Shown here: positions 57,249 through 58,201 of the stretch, piece by piece
Layout of the letters: each line of letters starts with the position of its first letter
How positions within the stretch are numbered: position 1 is the stretch's first letter
DNA from: RUG11462 sp036308645
GTDB taxonomy: Bacteria > Bacillota > Clostridia > Oscillospirales > Acutalibacteraceae
Length of the DNA: 58,201 nucleotides
Direction: 5' to 3'
Assembly: GCA_036308645.1 (NCBI GenBank)
Contig: JAXJVH010000018.1
Span: 1-58,201, forward strand
Made by a program: the position numbers and the translations under genes
The notes under the pieces: generated by a model
The model's database searches: none
The model's input: only the letters and a program-made list of their open reading frames with translations
What the model was told of the DNA's origin: nothing

Positions 57249-57989
57249 ATGGCTAAACCTGTTTTAAAATTAACTAAAGTCGGAATGAAGTTTAATTTAA
57301 GTTCCGAAAAGGTTGACAGTTTAAAAGAATATTTTATTAAATTTATGAAAAAAGACCTTCACTATGATGAATTTTGGGCGTTAAAAGATGTTTCTTTCCA
57401 ATTGGAAAAAGGCGACCGTTTAGGTATTTTAGGACTTAACGGTGCAGGCAAATCCACTCTTTTAAAAGTAATAGCCGGCGTTTATAATCCTACCGAGGGC
57501 AACGTTGAAAGACACGGTCTTATTGCGCCGCTTATCGAACTCGGCGCAGGCTTTGACCCACAGTATACCGGCGCAGAGAATATTTATCTTTACGGTGCGG
57601 TTTTAGGTTTTTCAAAAAAATTCATTGCTGAAAAATTTGATGAAATAGTTGAGTTTTCGGGACTTGAAAAGTTTATAAACGTTCCTCTTAAAAACTATTC
57701 GTCGGGTATGAAATCACGTTTGGGTTTTGCAATCGCAACTATCGTTGAACCCGATATACTTATTCTTGACGAGGTGTTGTCGGTTGGCGACGCCAAATTC
57801 AGAAAGAAAAGCGAAAAGAAAGTTATGGAGATGTTTAACAGAGGCGCAACGGTGCTTTTTGTTTCGCATAATACTTCACAGGTGCTTCGTATTTGCAATA
57901 AAGCAATTTTGCTTGAGCATGGAAAAATTATTGCTTCGGGAGAAGCAAAAGATGTTTGCAAAATATACGAAGAAAAAATTAACAGTTAG
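57249..57989 (+). CDS. Polysaccharide/teichoic-acid export ATPase (Wzt/TagH-like)
   Basis: A 246-residue ATPase: Walker A GLNGAGKST (about 77-85), family motif LIAPLIELGAGFDPQYTGAENIYLYGA, signature YSSGMKSRLGFA and Walker B ILDEVLSVGD. It lacks the C-terminal carbohydrate-binding domain of long Wzt proteins, as do short TagH/Wzt forms that do not read a chain-end cap. Confidence 0.92.
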   Translation: MAKPVLKLTKVGMKFNLSSEKVDSLKEYFIKFMKKDLHYDEFWALKDVSFQLEKGDRLGILGLNGAGKSTLLKVIAGVYNPTEGNVERHGLIAPLIELGAGFDPQYTGAENIYLYGAVLGFSKKFIAEKFDEIVEFSGLEKFINVPLKNYSSGMKSRLGFAIATIVEPDILILDEVLSVGDAKFRKKSEKKVMEMFNRGATVLFVSHNTSQVLRICNKAILLEHGKIIASGEAKDVCKIYEEKINS

Positions 57990-57994
57990 TTTAT

Positions 57995-58024
57995 AAGACG
58001 CTTAAATTTATATTTAAGCGTCTT
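57995..58024 (+). terminator. Terminator after the exporter operon
   Basis: The stem AAGACGCTTAAAT/ATTTAAGCGTCTT has a 4-base loop, followed by ATTCT. Confidence 0.75.
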
Positions 58025-58039
58025 ATTCTGTATAAAAAA

Positions 58040-58078
58040 CGCAGCCTATTTAATTATGAATAGGCTGCACTTTTTTAT
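58040..58078 (+). terminator. Second terminator-like hairpin
   Basis: The stem GCAGCCTATT/AATAGGCTGC has an 8-base loop, followed by ACTTTTTTAT. It gives a stronger backup stop directly before repeat copy 4. Confidence 0.85.
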
Positions 58079-58082
58079 ATAA

Positions 58083-58201
58083 GGTTCTTTTGCAAAAGTT
58101 GGGGTGTAGATTGGCTCCCTCTGACGAGGGAGCTGTCGAGCGAAGCGAGACTGAGGGAGAGAAAAGCCAAAGTATATATCTATCTTTATTCTTTCTCTCC
58201 C
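58083..58201 (+). repeat. ~200-bp palindromic repeat (copy 4, truncated by window edge)
   Basis: The left 119 bp of the element, starting GGTTCTTTTGC, in the same orientation as the other copies. The window stops just before the central CACGGC stem. Its end and the start of copy 1 are together nearly a full element, missing only about 25 bp of the centre. Confidence 0.88.

Overview
The window reads as a low-GC, spore-forming member of the Clostridia (Bacillota), most like the Oscillospiraceae/Ruminococcaceae. The evidence is Firmicutes gene order around gmk-rpoZ-priA-def-fmt-rsmB-rlmN-stp-prkC-rsgA-thiN-spoVM, a 26-codon spoVM, the L21-Prp-L27 cluster with a cleavable L27 extension, a PASTA kinase, dapL, a Na+-pumping oxaloacetate decarboxylase, and GH94/GH13/GH30 carbohydrate enzymes typical of gut Clostridia. 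No phage, plasmid, IS transposase or CRISPR array was seen. Both window ends lie inside copies of the same ~200-bp repeat, which suggests a whole draft contig broken at repeats.

Layout. 0-2.4 kb: membrane acyltransferase and S1-domain protein (minus). 2.6-6.3 kb: cell-wall operon (FHA-FtsW/RodA fusion, penicillin-binding protein, DUF896, C-GCAxxG-C-C protein). 6.3-10 kb: GH94 phosphorylase, RluA-type synthase, VanZ-like protein. 10.3-26.2 kb: a long plus-strand housekeeping run from a radical SAM pair (TIGR03960/TIGR03936) through yicC, remA, gmk, rpoZ, priA, def, fmt, a Zn-protease, rsmB, rlmN, stp, the PASTA kinase, rsgA, thiN, a small membrane protein and spoVM. Compared with Bacillus subtilis, coaBC and rpe are absent from this run. 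26.3-31.2 kb: rplU-prp-rpmA, secG, xpt-icd, GH13. 31.2-34.2 kb: a small accessory island (MmcQ/YjbR, VOC, HIT, lipoprotein) threaded with arrays of short hairpins. 34.2-34.7 kb: five tRNA genes (Val, Asp, Phe, Gly, Cys). 34.9-40 kb: lipoprotein, methyltransferase, Oad operon. 40.3-46.5 kb: DUF6514-like protein, Rieske oxidoreductase, GH30, pyrG, dapL. 46.5-52.7 kb: DUF1846, HAD phosphatase and the polyamine transporter potA-potB-potCD behind a long structured leader. 53-58 kb: FkbM methyltransferase, cdd-pdp-vanZ, and a Wzm/Wzt-type polysaccharide exporter.

How it works together. The FHA-RodA/PBP pair and the PASTA kinase/phosphatase pair, about 16 kb apart, form a likely phospho-regulated wall-synthesis module. 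GH94, GH13 and GH30 feed sugars into a fermentative metabolism with an oxaloacetate-driven Na+ pump and NADP-isocitrate dehydrogenase. xpt, cdd, pdp and pyrG cover nucleotide salvage and CTP synthesis.

The most unusual structures are non-coding: (i) a ~285-nt leader before potA with two mutually exclusive helices next to the ribosome binding site; (ii) hairpin arrays in which different small hairpins are joined by one constant linker; (iii) a ~200-bp palindromic element with terminal inverted repeats, present four times in one orientation. All similarity calls come from reading motifs by eye; no database was searched.
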